A stretch of 64,000 nucleotides of DNA from Trichomonas vaginalis G3 (GCF_026262505.1 NC_067204.1:18454165-18518164), one strand, 5' to 3'. Counted from the first letter of the stretch, positions 10,981 through 21,103 are shown. The notes: generated by a model not told the origin, from the sequence alone. Numbers and translations are program-made.

Positions 10981-11326
10981 CCCTGAAATGCAAAGTTCTA
11001 TTATGCCATATGTGAAAGTATGGACTCATACAGGAGGTCAAAAACTCAATATACAAATGGAGACCGTTCAAACTTTTGGCTTGGCATTCCATTTGCTGAC
11101 TCAGAAGACTTTATGGGTGGTATTTCAAACTGTTGGTACAGTTCAAATACAATATACTGGTGACAGAGACGGTCCAGATGAATTGAAAGCAAAGAAGTTT
11201 ACAAAACCAATAGCACTTTTCACGGAAGATGCTCTTTTGAAGATTCGTTCGATGAAACCTGCTGGGGCTCCTCAGATTGGCATAACGACAGCTTCCATCG
11301 AGCAGATTTTGGCAGCAGGTCAGTAA
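10981..11326 (+). pseudogene. Capsid gene 3' part in the second duplicated unit
   Basis: Carries only the last part of the capsid gene, starting within it at the duplication junction and ending at the normal stop. It lacks its own start and is a by-product of the duplication. Confidence 0.75.
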
Positions 11327-11638
11327 GTTGTTCTTGAACTGACTTCTCTCCGTCAAATATTGACAGTACGCCAGTTTTGACATAAATATTGTAAGATAAA
11401 CTTACCTTTAGAAATATCTGTAAGTTTTTGTTGTTATATTTTTGTCAACATCAAGAACTTTACCATTCAGTTATACCAACTTTCTTTGCTTTATGAAAAT
11501 ATTTAGGTTCAGCAAAGACTGCTATTCTATACATTTTCCATTGTTTGTGTAAAGAACTATTCTGTCAATGTATTTGTATTGTTTGTGTGTGTAAACTTTG
11601 TTCTGCTTCAATTCAATAAGATATCCGAATACGTCCAT
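11220..11638 (-). pseudogene. Small antisense gene, copy 2, broken
   Basis: Second copy of the MDVFEY gene (see 7466-7884). The divergent spacer to 11658 is one base longer than elsewhere. Confidence 0.45.
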
Positions 11639-11657
11639 CTTTTTATTCTAAAGTAAA

Positions 11658-12236
11658 ATGTCATTTCCGAAAAATAGAAGCGTAAGTGTTTCAAAAGGTT
11701 TAATGGCGGTGGCAGATGTGAAGTTAAATTCACCAACTCAAACAAACAGTCAAAGTGTTGTTGTCAATGTCAAAGAGAGAGATGTTGAAGTGGGGAAACC
11801 ATACGAGACGAAGATGGTATAACAATAGTTCCTGTAAAAGAACAACCAACATATCCTGAAGTTAGCAAGACTTAAGTTCTGTTGCAGATATTCGAAAACG
11901 ACTACCAACAACTGAAAGACAAACTTCAAACTCAGGAGAAGATTTGTCAAGCTTTAGGTATAATGTTAAACTTGGTCGAACACAACCCTGTAAAAGTGAA
12001 CTCATATGTCATTGCACCTCATGAAGTCTTGAAAAACTATTGAAACTTTTGACAGAGGCAGACGATATAAACATCAAAGAAATAGAACCCGACGTTAGTT
12101 GCTGTGGTGTTTCATATAATGTCATTGACAAGATATACGTTATGAAAGGAGGTGAACGTTGAACTTAAAGTATAGTTTCCCAGACGTTATAAAAATATTT
12201 GACGACCACAACATTTCATTAAAATTTATTTGCTAA
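11658..12236 (+). pseudogene. SFPKN gene, copy 2, broken
   Basis: Second copy of the gene at 7903-8489, heavily broken. Confidence 0.5.
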
Positions 12237-12240
12237 GTAA

Positions 12241-13027
12241 ATGGCAGAAGACATAATGGTTTATACTATTACGACTAAAAACCCTGAGTCATATAATTAT
12301 ATAACAACAAACTTACAAAGTCCTCAAGGACGATATTGTAAACTAACTTAAACACAATGACGACTAAAGCTTGTTTTGCTCTTTTGACACCAGAAGATTT
12401 TATTGTTGTGAATGGTAAAAAATACTCCTTTGAAGATACTTACTCAGATATACCACCACAGGTTTTGTTGACTTATTTAATACTTTAAGGACGGATGTAA
12501 CATGTGCTGCAACTAGAGCAGGTTTCATTATGTTTTGGATGTCCGACTGAGTTAGTAAAACGATATGAGCTATAATACAAAACTTATATCTGGTTTTTAC
12601 TACCAACAGTTTCCTATAACAGGAAAAGGTGTCATACAAGGTTTGTCTGTTCCATTGACTTTAAGTACACCTATTTTATATATTGTTTCAAACTTAGGTT
12701 TCAAAGTGCTATTCGAATGTCGACAGAAACTACTATGACCAAAAGATACTTATGCGTATAAACAACACTTTCTCTGCTGGTTTGCCTATTGTTCATTCGA
12801 ATGCAGAATTTTCAAACCTTAGTAAACTCAAACACTTTGGCAAGTATAACGTTGACATTAGTTGACGCAACTTTGTTCCTGTAAAACTTTTATGTCCTAT
12901 GTATTTGTCAATGACGGCAGAAAGTTTCGAATTGGAAGATGCAACTGGTGAAAGTATTGTATTACAGAACAACTTCAACAACAAATAGCTCAAGAACAAC
13001 AAAATGCAACAACAAAGTCAAGAATAA
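12241..13027 (+). pseudogene. AEDI gene, copy 2, broken
   Basis: Second copy of the penton candidate at 8494-9292, heavily broken, still ending in the Gln-rich tail. Confidence 0.45.
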
Positions 13028-13055
13028 AAAAAATATTTTTTTTATTTTTATAAAA

Positions 13056-14291
13056 ATGTACAGAATAGATGTTTCAGATTTTTATGACTTCAAGCATTCA
13101 GAAATATGTGTCCATTTAGAGACTATAACAAAGCAGTCGAGAATTTGAAACGTTTTAGTCATTTATGTTGACTCTGCCCCAGAATGTTATGTCATGAAAG
13201 AATGGGATGTTGTCTTTAACAAACCAAGAGCAACAATAGTTTCAGAAAACAAGAATGTAGACAGAAACTTAAGAAAATAAAAGTCGTACAAGTTGGCATG
13301 AAGATGTTAGATGCTTGGATATCTTATTGTCAAACTTGAAGATTTTTCATGTTCGAGGTATAAGTTCTATACACCTTCTCCAAACTTCTATTCTATCTTC
13401 ACTGATATAAATATGAACAAGTAGAATGGAAAGAAAATGTTATAGAAGCTTGGTTAGACCATGTCAAAGAAATTATATGCAATGGAAACGAAAGAGTCTA
13501 TGAGTATATCTTATGTTGGTTTGCAAACATCTTACAACATCCAAGTGCTAAAAATGAAAACTGTCTCATTATAATGGAAAACAAGGAAAACAGTAAAACA
13601 CTTTCTTTACAGATATCTTATGCAAACTGTTAAGGTTATTCGAACCCGAATATGACAAACTTAGAAAACATCTGCGGTAAATTTAACTCTTCAATAGAGA
13701 ATATGAAACTTATAGTATTAACGAACTTCAAAAGTATAGATACAAAAAAGTTTTGAAACTCAGATGCTTTGAAGAGTCTTATAACAGACAAAGTTGTGTT
13801 GTTGAAAGAAAGTATAAAGACCAAAGAGTTTGTGAAAATGTTGCAAATTTCATATGGTTTTCAAACAATGCTGTTCCGATGAAGTTAGAAAGTATCTGAC
13901 AGAAGATATGTAGTTGTCAGAACGTCAGATTCTCATATGCAAGATACAGAATATTTTGACGACTTAGCAGAAACTTTGACATCTGACTTTTAACAACCAC
14001 TTGTTCTCATACTTTATGACATAGATATTTCTAACTTCAATCCAAGACAAATTCCACATACCGAAGAAAGACAAACATTGTTAGAAGCAAACACAAGAGT
14101 GTATATGAACTGTTTATAGATGAGACTAACTTTGTGTCATTAGATGAAAGGTCATTGTACGATGAATATAAACAATATTGTCAAAGAGTATGGTTATATG
14201 AAGCTTCTAAACGAACATTCTTGGCAAATGTCAAAAATCTTTTAGAATGTTCAGAAACGGCGTATATACAAAGAAAAATTTTTATGAGTAA
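13056..14291 (+). pseudogene. SF3 helicase, copy 2, broken
   Basis: Second copy of the helicase, with the same upstream A/T block. It is much more broken than copy 1 (around ten breaks). Confidence 0.65.
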
Positions 14292-14326
14292 ATTTTAAAA
14301 AAATATTTTTTTATCCGATAGAAAAG

Positions 14327-14742
14327 ATGACGAAATTCATCTCAGTAAATAAGTACATGACAGAAGTCAAAAAAACTAGACCCATTCGCTTATTTGAATG
14401 TTTACTTCTACCATTTTGAAAAGTCTACATTTGACAAAGTTTGGAACATCAACAGTTAAGTTTGCTATTGTGACTAAAAATGGTGCGAAATTTGAAGACT
14501 TAGACATAGAAGTTTGTTAGCAGTCAAAGAAAATTTTGACAGAAAGTTCTCAAACCTTAAAGAAGGCAAAGCATACAAACTTTGTTATACCTTATGAACC
14601 AAAGAAAGCAGACGACTATGAATATTATGAGTCTAAGATAGTTGAAGTTCAAGGTAAATTGGGTAAAAAGATTTTAGAGTCTAAGCCAGTATTTGCTCCT
14701 AAAGAGGAAGAGAACATTGACATTGACCCAGAAATGTTCTAA
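14327..14742 (+). pseudogene. MTKF gene, copy 2, broken
   Basis: Second copy, retaining the acidic C-terminus (EEENIDIDPEMF) and the normal stop, which lies inside the convergent palindrome at 14740-14760. Confidence 0.5.
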
Positions 14743-14760
14743 AAATAAATTTTATTTTTA
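14740..14760. terminator. Palindrome holding two convergent stop codons (A)
   Basis: A short A/T palindrome whose left edge is the TAA of the MTKF gene and whose right edge is the stop of the opposing gene. Each strand reads TAAAAATAAA, a plausible cleavage/polyadenylation signal. Perfect 22-bp versions occur in B and C. Confidence 0.55.
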
Positions 14761-15214
14761 CATGTCATATCTCACCTTCTCTGGAACTGGTTCAGGTTCT
14801 TTCTTCTCTCTACTTTCTTTTCTTTCTTTTCTTTCTTTTCTCTCTTCTTCTTCTTTTCTGGTGGAGTTATGTCAAATTTCTCAGAACCATATTTATGTAA
14901 AAGTTCTTTGTCCTTTAATAGCTCTTCTATTCTGTTTTCTATTTCATCTTCAAGAACAGCGCATGTGCTTCTTTGCATTCTAAGAACTTTTGTTGACTTC
15001 ATCTTTCCAATCGGCGTCATCTCTGTCAACAAGTCTGTCATTGACAAACTTAAAGACTTCTCTGCTTAATTTTTATGGTTCTTGTCATATTCCAGAAAAC
15101 AGAACTTTAGAACAAATTCCCCTTTCTTGTTTACACTATGTAAGATTTTATGGTCGACAGATGTTTTGCTGTCAAAAGTTTGTCTCGAATATAGATAGCG
15201 AAATCGCTAGACAT
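14758..15214 (-). pseudogene. Unknown gene (MSSDF) with Lys/Glu-rich tail, broken
   Basis: Starts MSSDFAIYIRDKLFDSK, about 150 residues, ending in a Lys/Glu/Pro-rich tail. It is divergent from the ATPase, with only 36 bases between starts, and convergent with the MTKF gene. No domain recognised. Confidence 0.5.
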
Positions 15215-15250
15215 TTTCTAAAAGATAAAAATTTTAATTTTTCTAAAAAT
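15215..15250. promoter_or_regulatory. Divergent promoter region, MSSDF/ATPase
   Basis: 36 bases of A/T-rich sequence containing TAAAAGATAAAAATTTTAAT between two diverging start codons. The same arrangement is found in B (42574-42609) and C (60126-60161). Confidence 0.45.
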
Positions 15251-16123
15251 ATGTTAGAAAAAAAGTTTGCTGACATGACAAGAAATTTGAGAATGTTTTA
15301 AACAAGAACAAGAGGAAGTTAGAAAATGCTCAGATAAAACCTATACATGACAAGTTCTTATTTGCTCAGAATGGTATAACAGGTCTAATTGCACCACCTG
15401 GGTCGGGTAAGACTTTCACTTATCTTAAAATGGCTGCACAACAACAAGAACTAGATGAGAAGAACCCATTCTATGAGTTAGTTGTCATTTGTAGTACTTC
15501 TGGTCAATTTGACCAAACCGTCAATTCGTTCAAAGATATTATAAAGAAGTCTAAGTTAGTATGTATAAAAGACTCTGAGTTGTTGGATTGGATAAAGAAG
15601 TACCAAAGAAGAGTTTTGAAGTATAATGCTATAAATGAGTATATAAATTCGAAGTTTAAAGACCAAATGAGGAAATGCAGAGAATTATTAGAGAAGAAAC
15701 ACTTCAGAAACAAACAGAAAGAGATAGAATACATTTCGAAGAAATTGCAATCTTACGATTGGAAGACTTACCCTCATAGATGTCTTCTTATCTTAGATGA
15801 CTTTGCTTCTCATCCTTTGTTAAAGAACAGAGAACAAGATATGTGTCGAATTCTTAAGAAGCTCAGACACTTTAACATCTCAGTTGTCATTTGTGTACAG
15901 ACAGCAAAGAGTTTAAGTAAGGATGTTAAAAGAATACTTACTGATATCATACTTTTCCCTGGATTGTCCGAAGACGATTTCATGGAACTTATGAAAGAGT
16001 CCATGGCAGGTAAGTTTGACAGACATGAACTATGGAGAAGTACAAAGTCATACAAGACCTCATACTTCTTTCAGAATTCATATCTACGCGAACAAAGTTC
16101 AAATTGTAAAAAGTCAAGCTTGA
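15251..16123 (+). pseudogene. Packaging ATPase (A32/FtsK-HerA type), broken
   Basis: About 290 residues. Walker A is GLIAPPGSGKT, Walker B is CLLILDDF, followed by a segment ending VVICVQTAKSLSK that fits the sensor strand of A32-type DNA-packaging ATPases. It would pump element DNA into capsids. Begins MLEKKFAD. One break lies ahead of the motor domain; the stretch from Walker A to motif 3 is open. Confidence 0.8.
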
Positions 16124-16475
16124 AAAATAAAGAGTTTTGGCGACCAGGGTTTTTTCACTACTCGCTGTTCTTCAACTGTTTTCATTGAGTTTTATGCAAG
16201 ACCGAAAAAAAGTCTGTCTAGAGAAATTTCACTGTTTTCAATAGAGTTTTGGCGACTACGTTTTTTTACTTACTCGCTGTTCTTCACTGTTTTCAGAAAA
16301 AAGTATGTCTCGCTGTGCTTCGCTCAAAATAAAAAAAATATTTTATAAAAAACTAACTTTATTTTTTCTATCTTAAGGAAATTCATGAAATTTCATACGG
16401 AATTCAATAAAAATAATGTTTATGTTAGAATGTTAGATCTAACATGTTTTCTAACATGTTTTCTAACATAACTAT
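16124..16475. repeat. Intergenic repeats after the ATPase
   Basis: Contains two copies, about 107 bases apart, of a segment around GAGTTTTGGCGAC and ACTCGCTGTTCTTCA, an A/T block (16333-16365) and one GTTAGATCTAAC cassette near 16.43 kb. No gene seen. Confidence 0.5.
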
Positions 16476-17398
16476 TTACAAGCGTTTTACATGGTATATG
16501 TTGCGATGGTTCATGACTCTAAACAATTTCGTAGCTTCTATTTCTTCTGTCAGTATGTCAAAAGTTTTAACAATACCGAAGGTTTCTTTATACTTCTTCT
16601 TGACGTCAGACAGAAGGAAATCGTCAGCAGTTGGATAGTTTTTGTTCAGAAATGCTAACATGTTCATTTTATCTTCTGCTGGCTTTTCTGCTTCTTTCTT
16701 TAAGTCTGCATAGTCGTTTCGCATACGTTCTATCTCTTTGACGGAGTAGTTATATTTCCTCATTGCTGCTTTACATTTTGAACATTGCGGGTTCATTTTT
16801 GCGTTATATTCTGAAACCTTACCTGCTAAAACAACCAAGGCGTCAATGGTTTCTTCATCTCGAACATAGCGGGTTTTATTTGTTCGTCCATACCTTACCC
16901 CTACTATCTTTATCTCTTATTTCCCAAACACATTTTGCAACTAACGAAACAAAGTTGTCGTAGGTCTTAAATTCTTCGGATTTGTAAAGGTCAGAGATGT
17001 TCTTATATACCATGTCGCAATCTTTGTCCATAACCTTATGGTTGCAATGAAAACCAAGGAATTCATAGTTTACCTTTCGTATGAACTTCTTTATTTCTAC
17101 TGAGTCAGTTGCTTTGACTTCTATTTCGTCAAATTCGGGAATGGTTAGTTTTTGTTGTTGGATTTCAGGCAATTTGGGTAAATGGTCAATAATGTCCTGC
17201 ATTTCATAAAGATACTGTTCATTTGTTTCATTCTGTGCGGTACAGTCTAAATTACTTGTTAACAATTCCTGCTTTATCTTCTGGATTTTTGTTTCGAAAG
17301 TATATGAAGAAGGAATGAAGCTTTTCATCTCTACTAACATAGATGTTGGATTCATAACTAGCGAGTTTGGTGCTGTAGTTGCTAACATGTTCTTACAA
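16476..17398 (-). pseudogene. Unknown 305-residue protein (MLATT), broken copy
   Basis: Counterpart of the open gene at 45489-46403. It starts MLATTAPNSLVMNPTSM, has an isolated CSKC pair near two thirds of its length, and a helical Lys/Glu-rich C-terminal half. The upstream A/T block is of the helicase/PolB type. No domain recognised; a DNA-binding or replication role would fit the promoter class but is inference. Confidence 0.55.
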
Positions 17399-17604
17399 TA
17401 AAAATAAAAAAATATTTTTTTAAAAAAACCAACTTTATTTTTTATTTCGGGAAAACTCATGAAAATTCAAGAGTTTTAGACCATGTTAGAAAACGTGTTA
17501 GAAAACATGTTAGATCTAACATTCTAACATAAACATTATTTTTGGTGTAAATTTCATGAAAATTCAAATTGTAAACGGTTTAATAGAAAAAGTGTTATTT
17601 TTTC
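17399..17604. promoter_or_regulatory. Intergenic: A/T promoter block and palindrome cassette
   Basis: 17401-17440 holds the A/T block of the MLATT gene read leftwards. 17470-17545 holds a GTTAGAAAA/GTTAGATCTAAC cassette. The last 30 bases (AAAAAGTGTTATTTTTTC before the ATG) resemble the upstream sequences of other accessory-island genes. Confidence 0.45.
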
Positions 17605-17799
17605 ATGTCCGAAGACTCGAAGGTGCAACACTTCCAAAATACCGACGAACTCAGAAGAGCAGCATGGCAGTATGTTCTTGACAACTTCTTTGAGTTCTCC
17701 AGGAACACCTTGGAAAATGCTGAAGAACTCCGACACAGAGAATTTGGAGAAATTGCACTCCAATACTACCTTGACAAACAAAGGGTAAACAAAGGGTAA
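17605..17799 (+). CDS. Accessory-island small protein 1 (unknown)
   Basis: 64 residues, MSEDSKVQHFQNTDELRRAA at the start, predicted almost wholly helical, acidic and basic residues mixed. The stop is followed by a small tandem repeat of GGGTAAACAAA. The base composition is richer in G+C than the surrounding Polinton genes. Start chosen because AAAAAGTGTTATTTTTTC precedes it, like the neighbour at 17852. No homolog recognised. Confidence 0.5.
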   Translation: MSEDSKVQHFQNTDELRRAAWQYVLDNFFEFSRNTLENAEELRHREFGEIALQYYLDKQRVNKG

Positions 17800-17851
17800 A
17801 CAAAGGGTAAAATAAGACTAAAAACTTAACGTTTAAAAAGTGACATTTTTA

Positions 17852-18052
17852 ATGAGCTCCGAGTCACCGAGAAAACTTGGTCAGATGTTAGCAGCTTACT
17901 TCCCTGAGGAGGATGGAAGCGTTACATACGTAAGGTTCAAAAACAACGAACCTGGAATTGCGTACCAAATTCGCAATTACATGACCATGGAAGAGTACGA
18001 AAGGTTTCTACAAGAGAAACCAGCTCTAAACAACTCAGAAAAGAAAGAGTAA
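17852..18052 (+). CDS. Accessory-island small protein 2 (unknown)
   Basis: 66 residues starting MSSESPRKLGQMLAAYFPEE, helix at the N-terminus, a short strand pair (SVTYVRFKN), then a charged helical tail. The ATG at 17852 is preferred over the frame's earlier ATG because AAAAAGTGACATTTTTA lies directly upstream, a leader shared with other genes of the island. No domain recognised. Confidence 0.5.
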   Translation: MSSESPRKLGQMLAAYFPEEDGSVTYVRFKNNEPGIAYQIRNYMTMEEYERFLQEKPALNNSEKKE

Positions 18053-18080
18053 AAAGTTTAATTCGTAATTGTTTATTTTT

Positions 18081-18675
18081 TTACTTGTAAGGGCAAGCTG
18101 CAAGAATGAAGTCGACTATCTCAGTCTTTGTTTTGACGAGCTGGACGGCTCTTGCGAGTACGTCTGTTTTGCGGTCTCCAGCTGGTGTCTGACCTTCGTA
18201 ATTGCGCATGTTCTTGAGAGCTCCAGTTGTAAATGATTGTAGGATGAAGAGTCTCTCAGACTGCTTGAGGTAGTCTTCACGGTCACGAACCGAATCTGTG
18301 GTACGAGCCGAATCGGTCGATTTGAGGGAAGAGACTGAAAGCCTGTCGTCTTCCATAGGGGCTGTGGCATAATCTTTGCGTAAACGTTCAGACCTTCTTC
18401 GAACTCTTGGTCTCTCTTCGATTGGGATTGAGATTGGAATTGCTGGGTGGAGCTTGCTGGAACATCCAAGGGTTGGGGAAGTAAGGCATAGGCTGAGGAG
18501 GAGGGTAGTTCGGGAAGCCTTGTAGTGGAAATTGGTAGTAACCTTGAGGTGGAAATTGGTAGTAATTTGGTGGAGGGACTTGCTGGAACTGAGGTTGCTG
18601 AGGAGACTGTTGTGGTTCTGCAGCTTTCGGTTCTTCTGGCTTTGGAAGGCATTCAGGAAGAGGAACGTCAGTCAT
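18081..18675 (-). pseudogene. Pro/Gln-rich protein gene left of the array, broken
   Basis: Begins MTDVPLPECLPKPEEPKAAE next to the 22-bp array, continues as a Pro/Gln/Tyr-rich low-complexity segment with PPQGYYQFP-type repeats, and ends in a Ser/Asp-rich then helical region. It is not open in one frame (about two breaks). The first codons match the fragment next to the array of B (MSDVPPTESIPKPEEP). Function unknown; low-complexity segments of this kind occur in many scaffold or adaptor proteins. Confidence 0.5.
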
Positions 18676-18921
18676 CCGTTTGTGTCCTGTCGGAAGGAAA
18701 AAATTTTCCTGTCGGAAGGAAAAACTTTTCCTGTCGGAAGGAAGAACTTTTTCTGTTGGAAGGAAAAACTTTTTCTGAAGTTCGACCAAAAGTTCTCAAT
18801 TTTCGAAAATTTGAATGGTTTACGGACGGACAACTGGAAGAGTTCTTCCTGTCGTCGGGAAAATTTTTTCCAGTTGTCGGGAAAATTTTTTCCAGTTGTC
18901 GGGAAAATATTTTCCTGTCGG
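18676..18921. promoter_or_regulatory. Divergent 22-bp palindromic array (A)
   Basis: The 246 bases between two diverging start codons hold four units on the left (phased at 18686, 18708, 18730, 18752; core CTGTCGGAAGG) and four on the right (18848, 18870, 18892, 18914; core TTGTCGGGAAAA), all exactly 22 bp apart. In the centre lies GTTCTCAATTTTCGAAAATT. The outermost units sit about 10 bases from each ATG. The period equals two turns of B-DNA, so units face one side of the helix, as expected for cooperative binding of a dimeric protein. Confidence 0.8.
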
Positions 18922-19269
18922 ATGGAAGGACTCGGAATGCCAGAAGGATTTGACGAGGCAATTTACCTTATAGAGATAAATGAAGTTGTTAAGCAGTACT
19001 TGCGCAGGGTAATGAAGCCCAAGGTCAAGTTCACCAGTATTTCTGGAAGGTCTACACTTCAGCTCGAGACTTCGACTGGAATTCCAATTCAAATACCAGA
19101 CGGGACAGCCTACGACGACATAAAGGACGCCAAAAGAGAAGCTCTTGTTAAGTTCCTAAACAAACGTCCTTGGATAAAATACCAACAAGGAGAACCCCCT
19201 ACCCCATATGAAATTGGCAATTCAGTCTCTCCTTCACTTCTCGGGTCAGCCGTTCTACATAACCTGTGA
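18922..19269 (+). CDS. Accessory protein right of the array (unknown)
   Basis: Starts MEGLGMPEGFDEAIYLIEIN directly after the array. About 115 residues in the frame as read, with a helix, a basic strand segment (KPKVKFTSI) and a second helix (AKREALVKFL). The initial DEAIYLI matches the DEAIYHL of the fragment right of the array in B, so the gene pair and the array travel together. The 3' end of the frame is uncertain. No domain recognised. Confidence 0.5.
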   Translation: MEGLGMPEGFDEAIYLIEINEVVKQYLRRVMKPKVKFTSISGRSTLQLETSTGIPIQIPDGTAYDDIKDAKREALVKFLNKRPWIKYQQGEPPTPYEIGNSVSPSLLGSAVLHNL

Positions 19270-19335
19270 AGGCGACATCCAACCAGTTCAGTCAACCTTA
19301 ACGTTTTGAGTAAAAACATTTTTTCATTTTTTTGA

Positions 19336-19915
19336 ATGAAGCAAGTTAAATTCGTCCCACACCAATCTCAATGGACCGATGAAGAGTTTCAAGCTATGGT
19401 TGAAGGTGTTGAGAACGACATAGACGCGCGAACTTGAAGGAGCTCAAAACCACAATTGCAACCAAATTGCACAAGTCAAGGAACAGATAGCTCCACTTAA
19501 ACCAAAGCTACTCTTGACCTCATGGATAGTTACCGTTTAGATTCAAAGAGTGGAATAAGACAATTAAAATTAAAACTTCTAAACTACGAAGCTATACTCC
19601 AAAAGTTAGCAGAGATGAGAAGACTTTACCAGAGCTACTTACATGTAAGGGACTTACCTTCAAGCAGTCCGACCAAGATGAATTTTCTGACATTGTCCCA
19701 ATTTTGTCCGAAAGTCAGCTCAGATGTTTGAACTGCTCCCAACATATCCAGAATATGAACGTTTGCCTGAACTCTTCCGCAATCTCAAAAAACGTTTTTT
19801 GGTTCTCATGTTCGAAACTTTTATCGGAAGAGACAACAAACGTTCAGAAGAAGAACAAGATATTATTTTAAACTTGTTGTATGACATAACTGTCATAACA
19901 AGCTTTTTGAAGTAA
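19336..19915 (+). pseudogene. Accessory-island gene (unknown), broken
   Basis: Starts MKQVKFVPHQSQWTDEEFQA and ends in a helical segment (RSEEEQDIILNLLYDITVI). It is broken in about two places. Predicted helical coiled-coil middle. Upstream sequence is a T-rich tract. No function proposed. Confidence 0.4.
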
Positions 19916-19947
19916 AACCGTCATTCTCAAACCACTTCATTTTTTCG

Positions 19948-20652
19948 ATGTCCGAACAAGCACCGAAGCCGAACACAATGGCAGATGTCCTTTCAATGTT
20001 GCCAGACAAGCGCCCAGTTCAAATTCAAATTTTGAATTTGAAAGCTCATCTGACAAACACCGTTAAGACTCTCCAAAGTAGTCTTATGGAAGAGATGACC
20101 AAGCTCAAAGCCGATGTCCTCATGAACCAAGCTTCCAATGAGAAACGCCTGAACGATTTCACGGAAACCTTGCGCATTTACGCGAGAGAGAACCGAGACC
20201 TTGCCAGACTCATCTACCGTTTCTTCGAAGAGATAGACGCCATCTGGAAGGTACTCGGAAAGGACAGAACCTCCAACACCGTAATTCGTGAACACAGAAT
20301 TGCCGAAGGAATTGTCGAAGAAGAAGAGGAAGAAGAGAAACACGAAGAAGAAGAGGAAGAAGAGAAACACGAAGAAGAAGAGGAAGTTTGGGCAACCCTT
20401 GTTGCCGACGATTCCTACGAAATTTCCCAACCCTACCCATACCAAATCCGCAACAAGGATACAGGCAAGGTTCTTACCCCAGTCCTCAACAACTTGGGAC
20501 ACTTGAACCTTAACCTTCGGAATCGCGGTTCAATTTCCATGGGCAAGCTTGTCGCAATTCAATGGGTTCCAAATCCAGACAAGAAGACGAAGGTCAGACA
20601 CATTGACGGTGACAAGCTCAACAACCGTAAGGAGAACCTCGAGTGGTTCTAA
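19948..20652 (+). CDS. Coiled-coil protein with HNH-type C-terminus
   Basis: 234 residues. N-terminal two thirds: helical coiled-coil, then a perfect acidic repeat (about residues 125-148) of Glu runs separated by KH. C-terminal third: YPYQIRNKDTGKVL (NUMOD4-like strand), GKLVAIQWVPNP, then VRHIDGDKLNNRKENLEW, the His/Asn-rich core of HNH-type homing nucleases. The frame ends directly after this core, shorter than the HNH proteins of B. It could be a nuclease or a DNA-binding relic; the fusion to a coiled coil with an acidic linker is unusual. Composition differs from Polinton neighbours. Confidence 0.6.
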   Translation: MSEQAPKPNTMADVLSMLPDKRPVQIQILNLKAHLTNTVKTLQSSLMEEMTKLKADVLMNQASNEKRLNDFTETLRIYARENRDLARLIYRFFEEIDAIWKVLGKDRTSNTVIREHRIAEGIVEEEEEEEKHEEEEEEEKHEEEEEVWATLVADDSYEISQPYPYQIRNKDTGKVLTPVLNNLGHLNLNLRNRGSISMGKLVAIQWVPNPDKKTKVRHIDGDKLNNRKENLEWF

Positions 20653-20701
20653 GAGTAAAAAAATTTTATTTTAGGGGGAAACCCCAAGTAAATTTAGGTG
20701 T

Positions 20702-20965
20702 TTAGTTCATTAAGTAGGTTAAATTAAGGGTAATTTGGACAATTAGCTCCCGACCTCTGAATTGGACTCTTTCGTCATCCCAGTTGTATAGGAGGTCGTC
20801 CCAGAGGAGTTGGTAGAATTGCCAATCCAAGGACGATTTGTCCTCCCAGGCATTGAGGATGTACTGCTCGTAGAGTTTCATGACCTCTGCCTTGCACCAG
20901 ACACCCTCTCCCTTGGAACGTAAGGCTTCTTCGAAGTGCTCGAATGCGATTGGCTGCGGGACCAT
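20702..20965 (-). CDS. Accessory-island small protein (unknown)
   Basis: 87 residues from the ATG that follows AAAAAGTGTCATTTCAG, beginning MVPQPIAFEHFEEALRSKGE. Helical, rich in Trp and Leu (DWQFYQLLWDDLLYNWDDE). It diverges from the tiny gene at 20996 with 30 bases between them. A longer frame with an upstream ATG exists, but the shared leader favours this start. No domain recognised. Confidence 0.5.
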   Translation of the reverse strand: MVPQPIAFEHFEEALRSKGEGVWCKAEVMKLYEQYILNAWEDKSSLDWQFYQLLWDDLLYNWDDERVQFRGRELIVQITLNLTYLMN

Positions 20966-20995
20966 CTGAAATGACACTTTTTGTCCGTTTGGTCA
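20966..20995. promoter_or_regulatory. 30-bp divergent spacer with GACACTTTTT
   Basis: Holds ATGACACTTTTTGTCC, the same AAAAAGTGTCA element (opposite strand) found before other island genes. Confidence 0.4.
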
Positions 20996-21103
20996 ATGTT
21001 CGTGTCTCGTGTCATAGTCGACGAAAATACAAACAAACAGGTTATATATGAGTTTGAGACCAAGAATGGTGTAACTCGACCTGTCCGATTCAAATTCGAA
21101 TAA
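20996..21103 (+). CDS. Tiny strand-rich protein (35 aa)
   Basis: Frame from ATG 20996 to TAA 21101-21103: MFVSRVIVDENTNKQVIYEF followed by a short basic/aromatic strand segment. It looks like a small beta-sheet protein or a domain fragment. The support is the divergent arrangement and island-type base composition; it is short enough to be chance. Confidence 0.35.
   Translation: MFVSRVIVDENTNKQVIYEFETKNGVTRPVRFKFE

Larger units (their letters stand above)
7226..14714 (+). repeat. 3.75 kb tandem duplication inside A
   Basis: The segment from the capsid 3' part to the gene before the convergent palindrome occurs twice in direct order: 7226-10980 and 10981-14714. The junction at about 10979-10982 joins the tail of the MTKF gene to the inside of the capsid gene, sharing AAC. 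B and C have one copy each in the visible sequence. The second unit has many more single-base length differences than the first. Confidence 0.85.

Noticed and set aside
11300-14700. Dense single-base length differences as a sign of great age
   Set aside because: Substitutions are few while length differences are many, and the duplicate unit beside it is much cleaner. Lower sequence quality or an assembly effect is as likely as decay.
20210-20502. Leftward Leu/Arg- and Phe/Leu-rich frames
   Set aside because: Antisense of the acidic KH-spaced repeat in the HNH-type protein.
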